From Synechococcus sp. GreenBA-s (GTDB lineage Bacteria > Cyanobacteriota > Cyanobacteriia > PCC-6307 > Cyanobiaceae), in NCBI RefSeq assembly GCF_024345855.1, contig NZ_JAGQBX010000001.1, positions 124,001 to 188,000 of the forward strand: a DNA stretch of 64,000 bases, given 5' to 3'. The notes beneath the pieces are model-generated. The model ran no database searches. It worked only from the letters and a program-made list of their open reading frames with translations, and was not told where the DNA came from. Both the position numbers and the translations under genes were made by a program. Shown piece after piece: positions 41,745-52,661 of the stretch. The first letter of the stretch is position 1. Every line of letters starts with the position of its first letter.

Positions 41745-43561
41745 CGCGGAATCCGCAGGCCGCACCGGAGCCGCTCCAGCCGACGGCCACTCCGCCGCCG
41801 ACCACACCGCCGGCCCAGTCCCAGGGTCCGGGCCCACTGGCCAGCGCCCTGCTGGACACCCTGCCGCGGCTCTATGGCGGAGCCGGCGATCCCCTGCTGC
41901 TGGAGCTGATCGCTGCCCTTGCAGCAGCCCTGGAGCGGGGTGCGCTGGAGCTGGAGCTGGCGGGGCCGGCGCCGGCGGAGGTAACGGCAGGACAGTGGCC
42001 GGAGGGCCACCGCCGGGCCCTGGAGACGTCGTCGCTGGTGGTGCGCGCGGAGGCCCTGGCCCAGCCCGGCCAGGGCCGCGACACGCACCCCGCAGACCCC
42101 GGCGAAGCGCCCCTGGTGCTGGACGGGGACCGGCTGCGCTGGCGCCGCTGGCACAGCCAGCTCGAGGCGGTGCTGGCGGCCCTGGCCGAGCGCGCCGCCG
42201 CGCCGCTGGAGCCGCCGCTGCCGCCCGAGGCCATCGCGCGGGCCGTGGCCACAGCCGCCGGCCATGGCCTCGACCAGCAGCAGCAGCGGGCCGTGGCAGC
42301 CCTGCTGCGCCATCGCCTCGTGCTGCTCGGCGGCGGCCCCGGCACCGGCAAGACCAGCACCGTCGTGCAGATGCTGGGCGCCGCCCTGGCGGTGGTTCCG
42401 CAGCTGCGGCTGCACCTGGCGGCGCCCACCGGCAAGGCCGCCACCCGCCTGCAGCAGGCCCTGGCGGCGGGCTCAGGGCAGCTCGATCCGGGCATCGCCG
42501 CCCGGCTGGAGCGGGCCCCCTGCACCACGCTGCACCGGCTTCTGGAGAGCAACGGCGAACGCTTCGGCCGCCACCGCCGCCATCCCCTGGGCCTCGATCT
42601 GCTGGTGGTGGACGAGGTGTCGATGGTGGATCTGCCGCTGATGCAGGCCCTGCTAGACGCCCTGCCGGCCCACTGCCAGCTGGTGCTGGTGGGGGATCCG
42701 GCTCAGCTGGCGCCGGTGGGCCCCGGGGCCGTGCTGCTGGAACTGCACCGCCCCGCCCGCCAGAGCGCCCTGGGGGAGGCGATGGTGGAACTCACCACCA
42801 CCTACCGCAACAACGGTGCCCTGGCACGGCTGGCCCAGAGCCTGCGGCCGGGTGTGCAACAGGCCGTGGGGATGCCATGGCGCGAGCAGCTGCAGGCTCT
42901 GTCCCCCGCCGACAACCTGCGCTGGCAGCGGCTACCGCTGAACCGTCCGCCCCAGCTGGCCCTGGAGCGCCTGCGCGCCCACCAGCAGCGGCTGCGGGCC
43001 CTGGCCCTGGCCCTGGCCTGGCCCGAAGCCACCACCGCCAACGCCGCAGGCACCGCCGAGGTCCTCGCCAACGGGGAGCCCGCCCAACAGCCGCTTCCCG
43101 AGGGCATGGAAGCGCTGCTCGCCGAACTGGAGGCCTGCATCCTGCTCAGCCCCGTGCGCCAGGGGCGCTGGGGGGTAGAGGAGATCCACCGCCAGCTGCT
43201 GGGGGAGAGCTTCGGCCGCCCGCTGCAGCACTGGCCCCTGGCCACGCCGGTGCTGAACCAGCGCAACCTGCCCGAGCAGGGCCTGGCCAACGGCGACATC
43301 GGCGTGCTGGTGGAGCGCCGCGGCGAGCGGCTGGTGCTGTTCCCGGGCCCGAGGCTGCTGCACCCGGCGCGGCTGGGCGGTGCGGAACCGGCCCTGGCCC
43401 TGACGATCCACAAGTCCCAGGGGAGCCAGTACGGCGAGGTGCTGCTGCTGATGCCCCCCAGCCGCCACTGGGATCCGCGGCTGCTCTACACCGGCCTCAC
43501 CCGCGCCCGCCTGCAGGCCAGCCTGACCACGCCGCCGGATCCGGAGTGGCTGCGGCCCTGA
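41741..43561 (+). CDS. recD: Exodeoxyribonuclease V subunit RecD
   Basis: 606 aa. The ATPase motifs are complete: LLGGGPGTGKTSTV (Walker A), LAAPTGKAATRL, TTLHRLL, LVVDEVSMVDLPLM (Walker B), LVLVGDPAQLAPVGPG, ELTTTYRNNG, and near the end LTIHKSQGSQYGEVLLL and LLYTGLTRAR. It is the fast 5'-3' helicase of RecBCD. The N-terminal ~30 residues are Pro-rich. With recC and recB it forms a full operon for double-strand break repair. Confidence 0.95.
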   Translation: MTRNPQAAPEPLQPTATPPPTTPPAQSQGPGPLASALLDTLPRLYGGAGDPLLLELIAALAAALERGALELELAGPAPAEVTAGQWPEGHRRALETSSLVVRAEALAQPGQGRDTHPADPGEAPLVLDGDRLRWRRWHSQLEAVLAALAERAAAPLEPPLPPEAIARAVATAAGHGLDQQQQRAVAALLRHRLVLLGGGPGTGKTSTVVQMLGAALAVVPQLRLHLAAPTGKAATRLQQALAAGSGQLDPGIAARLERAPCTTLHRLLESNGERFGRHRRHPLGLDLLVVDEVSMVDLPLMQALLDALPAHCQLVLVGDPAQLAPVGPGAVLLELHRPARQSALGEAMVELTTTYRNNGALARLAQSLRPGVQQAVGMPWREQLQALSPADNLRWQRLPLNRPPQLALERLRAHQQRLRALALALAWPEATTANAAGTAEVLANGEPAQQPLPEGMEALLAELEACILLSPVRQGRWGVEEIHRQLLGESFGRPLQHWPLATPVLNQRNLPEQGLANGDIGVLVERRGERLVLFPGPRLLHPARLGGAEPALALTIHKSQGSQYGEVLLLMPPSRHWDPRLLYTGLTRARLQASLTTPPDPEWLRP

Positions 43562-43617
43562 AGGCGGTGCACCCTGCCTAGCGTCGAGGCACTGCCAGGC
43601 CTGCCCGCCACCGCTCC

Positions 43618-44007
43618 ATGCGTGAGCCCAGCGATCCAACGGCCGACCCTGCAGCACCAGAGGCGAGCGACGGGAGGGTCGTGCGGCCCTGGGGCTGGTT
43701 TGAGGCCCTGGGCGGCGGTGAGGGCTATCGGGTCAAACGGCTCTGGATCCGTGCCGGCGCCCGCATCAGCCTGCAGCGTCACCGCCACCGCAGCGAGCAC
43801 TGGGTCGTGGTGGCCGGTTCGGGCCTGCTCGAGTGCGAGGGCCAGCAGCTTGAGGCCAACCCCGGCACCCTGCTCACAGTGCCCTGCGGCGCCATCCACC
43901 GCGCCAGTGCCGGCGCCGACGATCTGCTGATCGTGGAGGTGCAGCGGGGAGAGGATTTGCGCGAGGACGACATCGAGCGCCTGGCCGACGACTACAACCG
44001 AGCCTGA
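43618..44007 (+). CDS. Cupin, phosphomannose-isomerase type II-like
   Basis: 129 aa. VRPWGWFEALGGGEGYRVKRLWIRAGARISLQRHRHRSEHWVVVAGSG (in pieces) is the cupin domain found at the C-terminus of type II mannose-6-phosphate isomerase/GDP-mannose pyrophosphorylase, with metal ligands in RHRHRSEHW. A stand-alone version like this is usual in picocyanobacteria and probably interconverts mannose and fructose 6-phosphates. Confidence 0.82.
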   Translation: MREPSDPTADPAAPEASDGRVVRPWGWFEALGGGEGYRVKRLWIRAGARISLQRHRHRSEHWVVVAGSGLLECEGQQLEANPGTLLTVPCGAIHRASAGADDLLIVEVQRGEDLREDDIERLADDYNRA

Positions 44008-44212
44008 GGAGCCCTTCGGGCCAGGTGTTAAGGTTTCTTTTCACCCTTTGTGAAGGGCAAGGCAGTTTTCTGATCCGCGACCGCGCCAGCCGTCCGCAGG
44101 TCCATCGGCACCCAGGCCATGGACCCCCGCAACGGCTTCCTTCGGTGCTCGCAGTGATCCACGGGTGTCTGCCGGCCTGCGACGAAGGAATTACCAGGCC
44201 CAGACCTCACCA
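44008..44212. promoter_or_regulatory. Leader region of the DEAD-box helicase gene
   Basis: 205 bp between the cupin and the helicase. GCCC-TTC-GGGC just after the cupin stop (about 44012-44022) followed by an AT-rich run, and CCCTT-TGTG-AAGGG (about 44044-44057) followed by AGTTTTCTG, are short hairpins that could end cupin transcription or lie in a 5' leader. A long leader fits cold-controlled RNA helicase genes, but nothing here proves it. Confidence 0.35.
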
Positions 44213-46114
<1,902 letters not shown>

Positions 46115-46247
46115 GCTCCAGATCCCGCGGGCTCGCGTCCACGGGATCAGCTCCTGTCTGGAAGTGGTGACCGATTGAGTCCCTTCGGTCCGCCAGTCGG
46201 ACCGTGACGGGCCTGGAGAACCGCCCCTCCAGGCCCCGGACCGGGCT

Positions 46248-46448
46248 TCAGGCGCAGAGGCCGGTGACGCCACCGGTGGAGAGCACGCTGACCTGCTCCA
46301 GGCTCAGCTGCTCCACGGCCGCAATCAAGGTTGTCTGCACCGCCTCGCTTTCACAGGCGACCAGGCTCTGCAACAGGTCAAAGCGATCCTGGTGGGTGAG
46401 CTCACCATCGTCGCGCCAGGCCAGACTCCAGGGAACGGGTGCCGTCAT
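46248..46448 (-). CDS. Small hypothetical protein
   Basis: 66 aa from the ATG at 46448 (the frame extends upstream without a better start). PWSLAWRDDGELTHQDRFDLLQSLVACESEAVQTTLIAAVEQLSLEQVSVLS (in pieces) is helical and soluble with a coherent composition, unlike a chance frame. No family recognised. It lies between two rightward genes. Confidence 0.45.
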   Translation of the reverse strand: MTAPVPWSLAWRDDGELTHQDRFDLLQSLVACESEAVQTTLIAAVEQLSLEQVSVLSTGGVTGLCA

Positions 46449-46709
46449 CACAGGACTCGTTAACGGGTGAGGATTCACTGACAATGGGACAGTAGCCGGG
46501 TGCGCGGGACTTCCTTCCGGTTCGCTTCGGTTCTGCTTCAAGCCTCGTTACCTGGGGCGTCCCCCGCTGTGCTCCGCCGGCGCCGGAAGGGCCGGCCCCC
46601 ACAGGTTCGCGGCCGTGCTGACCCTGTAGGCTTGACCTCGATTCCAAGGCTTTCAGGCTCCACTCGGAACCGCAGCATCCACGAATCAGTTCCAGGTTCC
46701 GCTAAAGGA

Positions 46710-47132
46710 ATGACCATTTACGTAGGCAACCTCTCGTTCCAGGCCGAACAGGAGGATCTGCTCGATCTCTTCAGCCAGTACGGCGAAGTCTCCAAGTGCA
46801 GCCTTCCCCTTGATCGCGAGACCGGCCGCAAGCGCGGTTTCGCCTTCGTGGAGATGGCCAACGACGCCGATGAGCAGAAGGCCATCGACGACCTCCAGAA
46901 CGTGGAGTGGATGGGCCGCATGATCCGCGTCAACAAGGCCACCCCCCGTGAAGGTGGCGGTGGTGGCGGCGGCGGCGGTCGCGGTGGTTACGGCGGTGGC
47001 GGCGGCGGCAACCGCGGTGGCGGCTATGGCGGCGGCGGCGGTGGTCGCGGCGGCTATGGCGGCGGCGGCGGTGGTGGTGGCTACGGCGGTGGTGATGCCG
47101 GCGGCTACGGCGGCGGCGGCAACCGCTGGTGA
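46710..47132 (+). CDS. rbp: Glycine-rich RRM RNA-binding protein
   Basis: 140 aa from the ATG at 46710. One RRM (1-80) has RNP2 IYVGNLSF and RNP1 RGFAFVEM; the rest is a Gly-rich tail of GGGG, RGGYGG and GGYGGG repeats. This is the cyanobacterial Rbp type, usually cold-induced and involved in mRNA handling. AAAGGA lies directly against the start codon, closer than normal. About 260 bp without a gene lie upstream, where a long leader or promoter is expected. A strong terminator follows. Confidence 0.93.
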   Translation: MTIYVGNLSFQAEQEDLLDLFSQYGEVSKCSLPLDRETGRKRGFAFVEMANDADEQKAIDDLQNVEWMGRMIRVNKATPREGGGGGGGGGRGGYGGGGGGNRGGGYGGGGGGRGGYGGGGGGGGYGGGDAGGYGGGGNRW

Positions 47133-47152
47133 ACGACCCGCGTTGACCTCTG

Positions 47153-47187
47153 CCCCGGGACCCGCCAAGGCGAGTCCCGGGGTTGTT
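47153..47187 (+). terminator. Rho-independent terminator of the RRM gene
   Basis: CCCCGGGAC (47153-47161) pairs with GTCCCGGGG (47174-47182), a perfect 9-bp stem with a 12-base loop, followed by TTGTT. It lies 20 bases after the stop codon. Confidence 0.8.
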
Positions 47188-47318
47188 CTGTTGGCGGGTT
47201 CAGAGCTGCTCGGCCCATGGCGGCCACTCCCGCAGCGACCTCTCCCGCGGCTGCACCCTGGCCCCCGGCCCAGCCCCTTTAATGGCGCCAGATCCGCCGG
47301 CCCAGCGCCGCCGCTCCC

Positions 47319-49133
47319 ATGGCTCCAGCCGTCGCCGGCCCGCCCCGCCCCCAGCCCCCGGCCCTGCGCCGGCTGCTGATCACCCTGCGGCCCCATCGCC
47401 GCCTGGTCTGGCTGGCCGCCGGCTGCTCGGTGCTCAACAAGCTGTTCGATCTGGCACCGCCGGTGCTGATCGGCCTGGCGGTCGACGTGGTGGTGAAGCA
47501 GAACACCTCCTGGCTGGCCGCCTTCGGCGTGGTGTCGGTGCCAGGCCAGCTGGGGGTGCTGGCGGTGCTCTCGTTCCTGATCTGGAGCGCCGAATCGCTG
47601 TTCGAATACCTCTACGCCCTGCTCTGGCGCAACCTGGCCCAGACGGTGCAGCACGAGCTGCGACTCGAGGCCTACGACCACCTCCAGAAGCTGGAGATGG
47701 GTTTTTTCGAGGCCAGCAGCAGCGGCCGGCTGATGGCGATCCTCAACGACGACATCAACCAGCTGGAGCGCTTCCTCGACCACGGCGCCAATGAACTGCT
47801 GCAGCTGATCACCACCGTGCTGGCCGTGGGTGGCGCCATGGTGTGGCTGTCGCCCACGGTGGCCGGGGTGTCCTTCCTGCCGATCCCGGTGATCCTGTGG
47901 GGATCGCTCAGCTTCCAGAAACGTCTCCAGCCGCGCTATCGCGAGGTGCGCGAGAAGGCCGGGGACCTGGCCAGCCGCCTCAGCAACAACCTCGGCGGCA
48001 TGCTCACGATCAAGAGCTACGCCGCCGAGGCCTGGGAGTGGGAACGGCTCCGGATCGAGAGCGACGCCTACCGCAGCAGCAACCGCCGCGCCATCCGCCT
48101 CTCGGCCGCCTTCATTCCGCTGATCCGCTTCGCGATCCTGTTCGCCTTCCTGGCGATCCTGGTGATCGGCGGCCTTCAGGCGTGGCAGGGGACCATCGCC
48201 GTGGGCACCTATTCGTTCCTGGTGTTCATCACCCAGCGCCTGCTCTGGCCCCTCACCACCCTGGGCCGCACCCTCGACGACTACCAGCGGGGCATGGCCT
48301 CCACCCAGCGGGTGCTGGATCTGCTGGAGACGCCGATCGCCATTCCCGATGGCCATCGCCCCCTGCCCCTGGCGTCGGTGCGGGGGGAGCTGGAGTTTGC
48401 CGGCGTGGGCTTCGGCTACGCCGGCCGGGAGCCGCTACTGGCGGACTTCAACCTGCGGGTGCCGGCCGGCAGCACCGTCGGGATCGTGGGCGCCACGGGC
48501 TCGGGCAAGAGCACGATCGTGAAGCTGCTGCTGCGCCTCTACGAGGTGAAGCACGGTGAGATCCGCCTCGATGGCCTGCCGATCCACGAGCTGGAGCTGG
48601 GCGACCTGCGCCGCGCCATCGGTCTGGTGAGCCAGGAGGTGTTCCTGTTCCACGGCACGGTGGCCGAGAACATCGCCTACGGCAGCTTCGACGCCACCCC
48701 GGAGGCGATCGCCCGGGCGGCCCTGCTGGCGGAGGCGTCGCGCTTCATCGAGGCCCTGCCCCACGGCTACGCCACGGTGGTGGGGGAGCGGGGCCAACGC
48801 CTCTCGGGCGGCCAGCGCCAGCGCATCGCCCTGGCCCGGGCCATCCTCAAGGACCCGCCGGTGCTGATCCTCGATGAGGCCACGGCCGCCGTGGACAACG
48901 AGACCGAGGCGGCGATCCAGCGCTCCCTCGACACCATCACCCGACACCGCACCACCCTGGTGATCGCCCACCGCCTCTCCACCGTGCGCCACGCCGATCT
49001 GATCGTGGTGATGGACCACGGCCGCATCGTCGAGAGCGGGCGGCACGAGCAGCTGATCGGCGCCGGTGGGGCCTACGCCAACCTCTGGCGGGTGCAGGCA
49101 GGCCTGCGGGACGGCGAAGCCCTCAGCCTCTGA
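47319..49133 (+). CDS. ABC exporter, fused permease and ATPase
   Basis: 604 aa: an MsbA-like membrane domain (about 20-320, six helices, with FFEASSSGRLMAILNDDINQLERFLD in the coupling region) and an ATPase domain: GIVGATGSGKST (Walker A), QEVFLFHGTVAENI, LSGGQRQRIALARAI (signature), VLILDEATAAVD (Walker B), VIAHRLST. It works as a homo- or heterodimer exporting a lipid, peptide or drug; substrate not readable. Stands alone. Confidence 0.92.
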   Translation: MAPAVAGPPRPQPPALRRLLITLRPHRRLVWLAAGCSVLNKLFDLAPPVLIGLAVDVVVKQNTSWLAAFGVVSVPGQLGVLAVLSFLIWSAESLFEYLYALLWRNLAQTVQHELRLEAYDHLQKLEMGFFEASSSGRLMAILNDDINQLERFLDHGANELLQLITTVLAVGGAMVWLSPTVAGVSFLPIPVILWGSLSFQKRLQPRYREVREKAGDLASRLSNNLGGMLTIKSYAAEAWEWERLRIESDAYRSSNRRAIRLSAAFIPLIRFAILFAFLAILVIGGLQAWQGTIAVGTYSFLVFITQRLLWPLTTLGRTLDDYQRGMASTQRVLDLLETPIAIPDGHRPLPLASVRGELEFAGVGFGYAGREPLLADFNLRVPAGSTVGIVGATGSGKSTIVKLLLRLYEVKHGEIRLDGLPIHELELGDLRRAIGLVSQEVFLFHGTVAENIAYGSFDATPEAIARAALLAEASRFIEALPHGYATVVGERGQRLSGGQRQRIALARAILKDPPVLILDEATAAVDNETEAAIQRSLDTITRHRTTLVIAHRLSTVRHADLIVVMDHGRIVESGRHEQLIGAGGAYANLWRVQAGLRDGEALSL

Positions 49134-49253
49134 GGCCCCAGGCGCCGCCGGACAGGACCGTACACCCGGGTCGGGAGATCCCCACCAGCGCAAGGAGTCT
49201 GCCCACCAACAGCCCTCCATAGGCTGATTCCATCGTGTTGCTACCCAGTCGTG

Positions 49254-49559
49254 ATGGAAGGGTCCTTCCCCAGCCCCCAGGCCGTCCCCGAGGCCATCAG
49301 CTTCCGCCAGCTCAGCCACCTGCTGCAGAACGCCGCGGCCGATGGGGCTGTGGCGGGTGAAGCCGGCGAGGAGCAGCTGGCCCAGCTGGAGCGGCTCCTC
49401 GAGGCGTACGCCCGCCTCGGCCGCACCGTGCTCGACCAGCTGGAGCAGCACAGCGGCGAGCTGCAGGCCAACCGCACGGCCCAGCAGCTGATGGCCCTGG
49501 GCGCCCTCGGTGCCCACATCCGCCTCGGCCTGCACGCCCTGGCCGCCAGTCGGGCGTGA
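49254..49559 (+). CDS. Conserved hypothetical helical protein
   Basis: 101 aa from the ATG at 49254 (a GTG directly before it is in frame). AISFRQLSHLLQNAAADG, EEQLAQLERLLEAYARLGRTVLDQLEQHSGEL and QQLMALGALGAHIRLGLHAL are helical. No known family or function; typical of small picocyanobacterial proteins. Confidence 0.55.
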   Translation: MEGSFPSPQAVPEAISFRQLSHLLQNAAADGAVAGEAGEEQLAQLERLLEAYARLGRTVLDQLEQHSGELQANRTAQQLMALGALGAHIRLGLHALAASRA

Positions 49560-49572
49560 GACTGGGCCCGTT

Positions 49573-49636
49573 GATCCGCGGGCCCGTCGATCCGAGAGCC
49601 CGGCGATCCGAGGATCAGGAGATCCGAGGGCCCCAT
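49573..49636. repeat. 4 x 16-bp tandem repeat
   Basis: Four head-to-tail 16-bp units, each starting GATCCG, with consensus GATCCGAGGGCCCGNC (49573-49588, 49589-49604, 49605-49620, 49621-49636). The third unit is the most divergent. It lies in the 173-bp gap between a hypothetical gene and the LCP gene, with no overlap to either. Confidence 0.75.
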
Positions 49637-49732
49637 ACGGACCAGTTCGCCCAGCACTGGCCAGCGCAGAAACTGACCGTCGCCTAGGTCGCAGATGGCA
49701 GCGGGTCAAGAGGCATGAAATAAGTTTTGAGA

Positions 49733-50662
49733 ATGAAGAGTCCCGCCCTGAAGATGCCCCAGGCTCCCCGCCGCGATGGCCGCACTCCGGTGCTGCTCGC
49801 AGCGGTGATCGGCCTGGGGGGCGGACTGCTGCTGGCGGCCCCCCTCACCGAGCTGCTCCAGGGCCACCTGCAGGAGAAGACCAAGGCCCTGATCAACCCC
49901 TTCAGCGCCTGGGCCGGCCTGGGGGATCAGGAGGTGGTGATCCTCGGCACCGATGTGGGCGGCGGCAACACCGATGTGATGTACACCCTGCGGGTCAAGG
50001 ACGGGGTCACCCACCTGACCCAGGTGCCGCGGGACACCTACATCGACTCCAGCAGCTTCGGGCCGCTCAAGGCCAATGCGCTTTACGCCATGGGCGGGCC
50101 GGAGGCCGTGAAGGGCGAGCTCTCCCGCCACCTGGGCCGCCCGATCGACCACCACGTCCTGGTGAACCTGTCGGTGATCCGGCGGCTGGGCGATGCCCTC
50201 GGCGGCCTGGAGGTGAACGTTCCCAAGCGGATGGTTTACACCGACAACACCCAGGGGCTCACCATCGATCTGCAGCCCGGCCTCCAGACCCTCAAGGGCC
50301 GCGACCTGGAGGGCTTCCTGCGCTTCCGGCACGATGAGATGGGCGACATCGGCCGGCTCGACCGCCAGAAGCTGCTGCTCAAGGCCCTCTTCCAGAAGAT
50401 CACCACCCCCGAGAACCTGGTGCGCCTGCCGGCCCTGCTGGCGGCCGCCGGCAAGGACCTCAAGACCGACCTTGGCCCGATGGAACTGGGCGGCCTGATC
50501 ACCGCCATGGGCGGCACCAAACTCGAAGCGGAACGCCTCGGCGGACGCCCCTTCGATCGCGACGGCATCAGCTATTGGGAGGCCGAGTGGCCCGCCCAGG
50601 CCGCTGGCGCGGCCGGAGCCGCCGCCGGAGCCACCAGCGACCGCTACCGCTTCCTGTTCTGA
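49733..50662 (+). CDS. LytR-CpsA-Psr (LCP) family protein
   Basis: 309 aa from the ATG at 49733. One N-terminal membrane anchor (about 19-38, VLLAAVIGLGGGLLLAAPL) is followed by an LCP domain: VVILGTDVGGGNTDVMYTLRV, LTQVPRDTYID, KANALYAMGG, VNLSVIRRLGDALGGLEVNVP and EGFLRFRHDEMGDIGRLDRQ with the conserved Arg and Asp residues. LCP proteins transfer polysaccharide precursors to peptidoglycan or other acceptors outside the membrane. Confidence 0.9.
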   Translation: MKSPALKMPQAPRRDGRTPVLLAAVIGLGGGLLLAAPLTELLQGHLQEKTKALINPFSAWAGLGDQEVVILGTDVGGGNTDVMYTLRVKDGVTHLTQVPRDTYIDSSSFGPLKANALYAMGGPEAVKGELSRHLGRPIDHHVLVNLSVIRRLGDALGGLEVNVPKRMVYTDNTQGLTIDLQPGLQTLKGRDLEGFLRFRHDEMGDIGRLDRQKLLLKALFQKITTPENLVRLPALLAAAGKDLKTDLGPMELGGLITAMGGTKLEAERLGGRPFDRDGISYWEAEWPAQAAGAAGAAAGATSDRYRFLF

Positions 50663-50670
50663 TCCCGCTG

Positions 50671-50958
50671 TCAGGGCGGCTCAGCGGCATCGGGCAGCCC
50701 AGCCGTTCCCGGCGGCTCCGCTGAGGCCGCCACTTCGGCTCGGTAGGCGGCTGGCACCAGCACCAGGAACAGCCACCACCACAGCAGCACCGCCGCGGCC
50801 AGGGGCGCGGTGATCCACCAGCGCCCCAGCAGCAGCCAGCTGCCGGCGACCACCGCCACGCCGCTCAGCAGAATCGACCAGGGCTGGCACCACCAGGGTT
50901 TGTGCTGCCAGAGGCTGTCGCCAACCATCGCGTCATCAGCCATTGCGCCCTCAGCCAT
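50671..50958 (-). CDS. DUF6737-type small membrane protein
   Basis: 95 aa. LWQHKPWWCQPWSILLSGVAVVAGSW and WWITAPLAAAVLLWWWLFLVLVPAAY form two membrane helices with the HKPWWCQPW signature I associate with the cyanobacterial DUF6737 family. Function unknown. It starts 5 bp after the MgtC-type gene ends, on the same strand. Confidence 0.65.
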   Translation of the reverse strand: MAEGAMADDAMVGDSLWQHKPWWCQPWSILLSGVAVVAGSWLLLGRWWITAPLAAAVLLWWWLFLVLVPAAYRAEVAASAEPPGTAGLPDAAEPP

Positions 50959-50963
50959 GGGGG

Positions 50964-51602
50964 TCAGGTGGGGGAGTGGCCATCGGAACTGTCCGAGCCG
51001 CGGCGGCGCTCGCCCGTGTCCTTGCGCCGATCTCCTGCAACGCGGCGCTCCTGGCCGGCAGCCGCCCCGTCCCCATGGCCGCCGTGGTGATGGGCGCGGC
51101 GATCTCCGGGGGCGGCATCGGCCTGGTCGGCAGCCTTGGGATCGGTGACGGGCCCATCACCGTGGCCATTTTCGCTGCGGGAGAGGGTCAGCAGGGCCAG
51201 GCCCAGGGCCGCAAACGCCAGCACCGGCGTGGAGGCCGCCACGGTGACGCCCAGGGAGGCGGTGAACCAGATCGAGGCGGCACTGGTGAGACCGTGAACC
51301 TGGGGCGTGCCGCGCTTGCGCGTCCCCCGATCCACCAGGATCTCGCCGGCCCCGAGGAAGCCCACACCGGTGGCCACCCCCTGGATCGCCCGGCTGCGGG
51401 CCTGGGGATCGCCCTCCAGACCCGCCGCCGCCAGCACCATCAGGCAGGCGCTCAGCCCCACCAGCACGTGCACCCGCACCCGGTTGGGGTGGGGCGCCTG
51501 GGTGTAGTGGGCGCGGTTGAAGCCCACGGCCAGGCCGCAGAGCACAGCCAGGCCCATGCGCAGCAGGGCTTCGAGATCAGGGGTGAGCTGCAGGGGGGGC
51601 AT
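50964..51602 (-). CDS. MgtC/SapB family membrane protein
   Basis: 212 aa. LLRMGLAVLCGLAVGFNRA, RVHVLVGLSACLMVLAAAG, IQGVATGVGFLGAGEILVD and GLTSAASIWFTASLGVTVA are the four helices of the MgtC N-terminal domain. The C-terminal ~70 residues are His/Asp/Arg-rich and disordered, not the usual cytoplasmic domain. MgtC proteins affect magnesium homeostasis and F-type ATP synthase; role here unproven. Confidence 0.87.
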   Translation of the reverse strand: MPPLQLTPDLEALLRMGLAVLCGLAVGFNRAHYTQAPHPNRVRVHVLVGLSACLMVLAAAGLEGDPQARSRAIQGVATGVGFLGAGEILVDRGTRKRGTPQVHGLTSAASIWFTASLGVTVAASTPVLAFAALGLALLTLSRSENGHGDGPVTDPKAADQADAAPGDRRAHHHGGHGDGAAAGQERRVAGDRRKDTGERRRGSDSSDGHSPT

Positions 51603-51665
51603 GGCCCCATGGATAGGGCGGAACGCCTGGGTGCGCCATAGGCTCCAGGCGATTCGTGCCAGCCG

Positions 51666-52661
51666 GTGTCCGTGAACCCCCAGCTGGTGCGCAACAGCCT
51701 CAAGCTGGCCACGGCGGCCTTTTTCACCGCCGCCGTGGCCAGCTGGTGTGAGCGGGTGGAGTTCCTCTGGTACCCGCTCATGGCCGTGGTGATCGTGGTG
51801 GACGACAACGACGATCAGACCCTCCAGGCGGCTTCAGCCCGGGTGCTGGGCACCGTGGTGGGGGGGCTGGTCACCTTCGTGGTCCACACGGTGCTCAGCG
51901 GCTGGAGCGGCGTGCTGGTGTCGATGCTGATCCTGCTGCCGCTGCTGCGCCTGCTGGGCTGGCAGTCGGCCGCCGGCACGGCGGCGCTGCTGAGCGTGAT
52001 GTTCCTGATGATCCCCACCCACGTGGCGCTCAACTGGGAGTACGTCGTCAACCGGGCCCTCGACACGGTGGTGGGCTGCCTGATCGCCATCGGCGTCGGG
52101 CTGCTGTTCTGGCCCCGCAATGGCCTGCAGCAGCTGGAGCAGGCGGAGGCGGGACTGCGCCAGGCCCTGGCCCGCCAGCTCCAGGCCTACGGGCGGTGGG
52201 TCCAGCAGGGGGAGGCGCGCCCCCAGCCGCTGCCGCCGGCGCCGCTCACGGAGTCCCTGCTCCGCATGGAGCAGCTGGTGCTGCAGGAGCAGCGGGGCCC
52301 GCGCCAGGGCGAACTGCGCCGGCGGCGCTGGCCGCAGCGGCTGATGCTGTGGCAGAGCGCCCACCACCACTGGCTGCAATGGGAGCGACTGATGGCCCAC
52401 CTGCCTGAGGGGCCCCCCACCGGTCCGGGACCCATCGCCGCCAGCCTTCAGGCCCTGGCGGACCGGCTGGCCGGCCGGCCAGGGGTCCGCCCCTCCCAGG
52501 ATCCGCGGCCGTGGCAGGAGCTGGCCCAGCGGAACCGCTGGCCCCTGCTGGTGCTGCTGTCCCTGGCGGAGGAACAGCGCCCTCTGCTCAGCAGCCTGGG
52601 GGGCCTAGGCCGGCTGGGGCAGCCCCCCCGGACCCGCGCCTCGGACCAAGGTCGATGCTGA
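51666..52661 (+). CDS. FUSC-like membrane protein, first of pair
   Basis: 331 aa, GTG start. The N-terminal half has about five membrane helices (LVRNSLKLATAAFFTAAVASW, LMAVVIVVDDNDDQTLQAASARVLGT, GVLVSMLILLPLLRLLGW, LLSVMFLMIP, TVVGCLIAIGVGLLFWPR), matching the FUSC/aromatic-acid-exporter fold; the C-terminal half is a Gln/Arg-rich cytoplasmic domain. It overlaps the next, related gene by 7 bp. The pair may form one heteromeric exporter. Confidence 0.8.
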   Translation: MSVNPQLVRNSLKLATAAFFTAAVASWCERVEFLWYPLMAVVIVVDDNDDQTLQAASARVLGTVVGGLVTFVVHTVLSGWSGVLVSMLILLPLLRLLGWQSAAGTAALLSVMFLMIPTHVALNWEYVVNRALDTVVGCLIAIGVGLLFWPRNGLQQLEQAEAGLRQALARQLQAYGRWVQQGEARPQPLPPAPLTESLLRMEQLVLQEQRGPRQGELRRRRWPQRLMLWQSAHHHWLQWERLMAHLPEGPPTGPGPIAASLQALADRLAGRPGVRPSQDPRPWQELAQRNRWPLLVLLSLAEEQRPLLSSLGGLGRLGQPPRTRASDQGRC

